Made by a program: the position numbers and the translations under genes. DNA of 8,329 nucleotides from CAZUVQ01 sp964623915 (GTDB taxonomy: Bacteria > Bacillota > Clostridia > UMGS1883 > UMGS1540): the NCBI GenBank assembly GCA_964623915.1, contig CAZUVQ010000081.1, positions 1 through 8,329 on the forward strand, written 5' to 3'. The notes under the pieces were generated by a model. It did not search any database. It saw only the letters and a program-made list of their open reading frames with translations, and was not told the origin of the DNA. Positions 6,801 to 8,329 of this stretch are shown piece after piece; position 1 is the stretch's first letter; every line of letters starts with the position of its first letter.

Positions 6801-7946
6801 TTAATTGCCATCAATATTCATAGGAGAAATAGTTGATTTGGTGTATTTTGCTATTTCTTTTAAACGCACAGAATCAGCTCTGTTTGTAACTAAAGTATAT
6901 GATACCCCATGTTTTTTTGCTCGTCCTGTTCTACCTATACGATGTAAATAATAATCATTTTCATTTGGAATGTCATAATTAATTACTGTGTCAACATTGT
7001 CAACATCAATGCCCCTTGCCGCAACATCTGTTGCAACAAGAATATGCAGATTACCATGACGGAATGTGTTCAAAACTCGCTCACGCATGCTTTGTTTTAC
7101 ATCTCCATGAATACAGTCTACTACATAACCTTTATTGCTAAGGGTCTTAGTAATCCTTTTTACCTTGTGTTTTGTATTGCAGAATACAATCGCACGTTTA
7201 TAACCTGCTTTATCAATTATTTGTGATATTGCATCCGTCTTTTTATTTTCAGCTGTATTAAGACTGTATTGTAGAATGTCCGGTTTATTTTCAACGTCTT
7301 CATGAACGGTAATTTCAACGGCATCACGCTGATAAATATAACCGATAGTCATAACCTCTCTGGATAACGTTGCCGATAGTAGAGCAAGATTTCTTCTGTT
7401 GGGCATCTGATCAAGTATTTTGGTGACATCTTTATAAAAGCCCATATCAAGCATTCTGTCAGCCTCATCCAAAACGGCGGTCTTTACACCATCAAGTCTA
7501 ACGGTTCTTCGGTTTATGTGGTCTATAAGCCTTCCCGGTGTTGCAACGATTATTTGAGGATGTCTTTTAAGTGTCCTTATTTGAGTGTCAATTGACTGTC
7601 CTCCATAAATACATGCCACCTTAATACCCTGTTTATATTCTGACAGTACCCTAATCTGGTCACAAATCTGAATAGCTAATTCACGTGTTGGTGCTAAAAT
7701 TAAAGCTTGTATCTGTAAATCAGAAACATCTATATGCTCAATAATCGGTATACCGAAAGCAAAAGTTTTTCCTGTGCCGGTTGGTGCCTTTGCTATAATA
7801 TCATTCCATTCAAGCATTGGTGGTATTGCTTCAACCTGCACCTGCATTGCATTTTCATAATGCATTTTTTTAAGAACATTCATAATTGGTTGTGATAGAT
7901 TTAATTCGTCAAATTTTGTTTTATTCATATAATTTTTCATCTTCAT
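6801..7946 (-). CDS. DEAD-box ATP-dependent RNA helicase, compact form
   Basis: A 381-residue RNA helicase consisting of little more than the two RecA-like domains; such proteins unwind short RNA duplexes in ribosome assembly, mRNA decay and cold adaptation. Motifs in order: aromatic F12 and Q motif with Q37, Walker A APTGTGKT (54-61), PTREL (86-90), TPGR (136-139), DEAD (160-163), SAT (191-193), IVFCNTK (253-259), ATDVAARGID (305-314) and HRIGRTGR (335-342). It stops about 40 residues after the last motif, with no RRM-like DbpA domain or basic tail, so substrate targeting must come from the core or partners. The Q motif is unusual in reading AMQVQ where PTPIQ is typical, so the conserved Thr is Met34. 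The start is uncertain: Met1, Met3 (7940) and Met7 (7928) are all possible and none has a Shine-Dalgarno. A strong hairpin lies just upstream. Confidence 0.94.
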   Translation of the reverse strand: MKMKNYMNKTKFDELNLSQPIMNVLKKMHYENAMQVQVEAIPPMLEWNDIIAKAPTGTGKTFAFGIPIIEHIDVSDLQIQALILAPTRELAIQICDQIRVLSEYKQGIKVACIYGGQSIDTQIRTLKRHPQIIVATPGRLIDHINRRTVRLDGVKTAVLDEADRMLDMGFYKDVTKILDQMPNRRNLALLSATLSREVMTIGYIYQRDAVEITVHEDVENKPDILQYSLNTAENKKTDAISQIIDKAGYKRAIVFCNTKHKVKRITKTLSNKGYVVDCIHGDVKQSMRERVLNTFRHGNLHILVATDVAARGIDVDNVDTVINYDIPNENDYYLHRIGRTGRAKKHGVSYTLVTNRADSVRLKEIAKYTKSTISPMNIDGN

Positions 7947-7959
7947 ATTTAAAAATTAA

Positions 7960-7992
7960 TTAAGGAGAAAGCATTTTAAGCTCTCTCCTTAA
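7960..7992 (-). terminator. 13-bp hairpin between zinc-ribbon gene and helicase: terminator or attenuator
   Basis: The arms 7960-7972 and 7980-7992 pair over 13 positions around a 7-base loop. Read as minus-strand RNA the one non-Watson-Crick position is a G-U wobble, so the stem is unbroken; read as plus-strand RNA it is an A-C mismatch. This favours a role in the minus-strand transcript. It begins 8 bases after the zinc-ribbon stop and ends 13 bases before the helicase Met1. The following RNA is UUAAUUUUUAAA, a broken U tract, so termination may be partial. A translational role is also possible because one arm contains AAGGAG. Confidence 0.65.
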
Positions 7993-8000
7993 AGCTCATT

Positions 8001-8177
8001 TTATCTGTTGTATGAAGTTTTCCCCTGATTCTTCTTAATTTTGTTTGCCTTTCGGCATTGTGGACAACGAACAGGCTCATTCTCAAAGCCTTTTTCCTTA
8101 TAAAATTCCTGCTCACTCACTGTAAATTCGAATGGAGCTCCGCAATCCCTGCATGTGATGGTTTTGTTTGATAACAT
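8001..8177 (-). CDS. Small zinc-ribbon protein (58 residues)
   Basis: A 58-residue protein with two CxxC knuckles, C9/C12 (TCRDCG) and C38/C41 (RCPQCRKA), separated by FEFTVSEQEFYKEKGFENEPVRC; together they should bind one zinc ion. The pattern matches the small 'probable zinc-ribbon' family (zf-trcl type) common in Firmicutes. Its members have no firmly established function; the lysine-rich C-terminus (KANKIKKNQGK) would suit nucleic-acid contact, but that is inference. The start is well supported: AAGGAGG lies 7 bases before the ATG, and the first codon is close to the first knuckle as in homologues. It has its own promoter and a structured leader, and the DEAD-box helicase follows 54 bases downstream on the same strand, with a hairpin between them, so the two may share a transcript. 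Confidence 0.9.
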   Translation of the reverse strand: MLSNKTITCRDCGAPFEFTVSEQEFYKEKGFENEPVRCPQCRKANKIKKNQGKTSYNR

Positions 8178-8192
8178 AAGAAAACCTCCTTA
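8178..8192 (-). promoter_or_regulatory. Strong ribosome binding site of the zinc-ribbon gene, in a small hairpin loop
   Basis: TAAGGAGG (8185-8192) is a near-perfect Shine-Dalgarno 7 bases from the ATG. ATAAG just before it and CTTAT overlapping the start codon can pair around an 8-base loop that displays GAGG, so the site may sit in a weak hairpin. It fixes the gene start. Confidence 0.85.
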
Positions 8193-8193
8193 T

Positions 8194-8235
8194 TTAAATT
8201 TGGACATAATCCTCAATTATTATCTCCAAATTTAA
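8194..8235 (-). promoter_or_regulatory. Leader hairpin next to the zinc-ribbon ribosome binding site
   Basis: In the leader, TTAAATTTGGA (8225-8235 read on the minus strand) and TCCAAATTTAA (8194-8204) are exact reverse complements over 11 bp. Inside them, after one G-G mismatch, ATAAT and ATTAT add 5 bp, leaving an 8-base loop AATTGAGG. The element ends one or two bases before the Shine-Dalgarno. No U run follows, so it is not an intrinsic terminator. Likely roles are translational control, mRNA stabilisation or a protein-binding site; none is demonstrated, and it matches no riboswitch class I recognise. Confidence 0.65.
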
Positions 8236-8284
8236 CTCAAGAGATTCAAAGCAAAGAATATCCTTGTTTTTCTTATATCTTTTC

Positions 8285-8313
8285 ATTATAACATAATTTG
8301 ATTCATAATGCAA
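8285..8313 (-). promoter_or_regulatory. Promoter of the zinc-ribbon gene, extended -10 type
   Basis: Minus-strand TATAAT (8285-8290) is perfect and is preceded by TGT, giving an extended -10 (TGN-TATAAT). The -35 at 17-base spacing is TTGCAT (8308-8313), only three of six, as is common where an extended -10 is present. Initiation near 8278 would give a leader of about 100 bases that includes the 8194-8235 hairpin. Confidence 0.7.
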
Positions 8314-8329
8314 TCACATATAAAAACAT

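Noticed and set aside
7044..7226. A 60-codon plus-strand open frame opposite the helicase
   Set aside because: It is antisense to the conserved helicase motif V region, with no ribosome binding site or recognisable product.

Overview
The window looks like chromosomal DNA of an AT-rich anaerobic Firmicute of class Clostridia. The basis is protein recognition: the RpoB and RpoC sequences follow the clostridial pattern (for example the RpoB N-terminus with PNLIEVQKNSYEWF and a long acidic C-terminal tail), the pseudouridine synthase carries the NRID form of the catalytic motif common in clostridial RluC-like proteins, and ribosome binding sites are purine-rich AGGAGG types. Genus cannot be fixed from the sequence alone.

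Layout. The left half (1-4478, minus strand) is the rpoB-rpoC operon: a complete rpoB and, 18 bases after it, the first 228 codons of rpoC, which runs off the left edge. rpoB has its own consensus promoter in a 258-base AT-rich divergent region (4479-4736). From the same region, on the plus strand, a second strong promoter drives a secreted L,D-transpeptidase (4737-5720) that starts with TTG. The transpeptidase converges, with only 8 bases between stops, on an RluA-family pseudouridine synthase (5729-6631, minus). Further right on the minus strand lie a compact DEAD-box RNA helicase (6801-7946) and a 58-residue zinc-ribbon protein (8001-8177). The last has a strong ribosome binding site and a hairpin-rich leader.

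How the parts relate. Most genes serve gene expression: transcription (RpoB/RpoC), 23S rRNA or other RNA modification (pseudouridine synthase) and RNA remodelling (helicase). The transpeptidase is a cell-wall enzyme with no obvious link. The zinc-ribbon gene and helicase may be co-transcribed, with a 13-bp hairpin between them that could be a terminator, an attenuator or a translational control element.

I see no mobile element, CRISPR array, tRNA or rRNA, and no convincing new multigene system. The points most worth a second look are small: rpoB separated from the usual rplJ-rplL and placed beside a divergent wall enzyme; Glu at the rifampicin-pocket position equivalent to E. coli Asp516; the very acidic RpoB tail; and the structured RNA elements around the zinc-ribbon and helicase genes, including a four-codon open frame whose Shine-Dalgarno lies in one hairpin arm.
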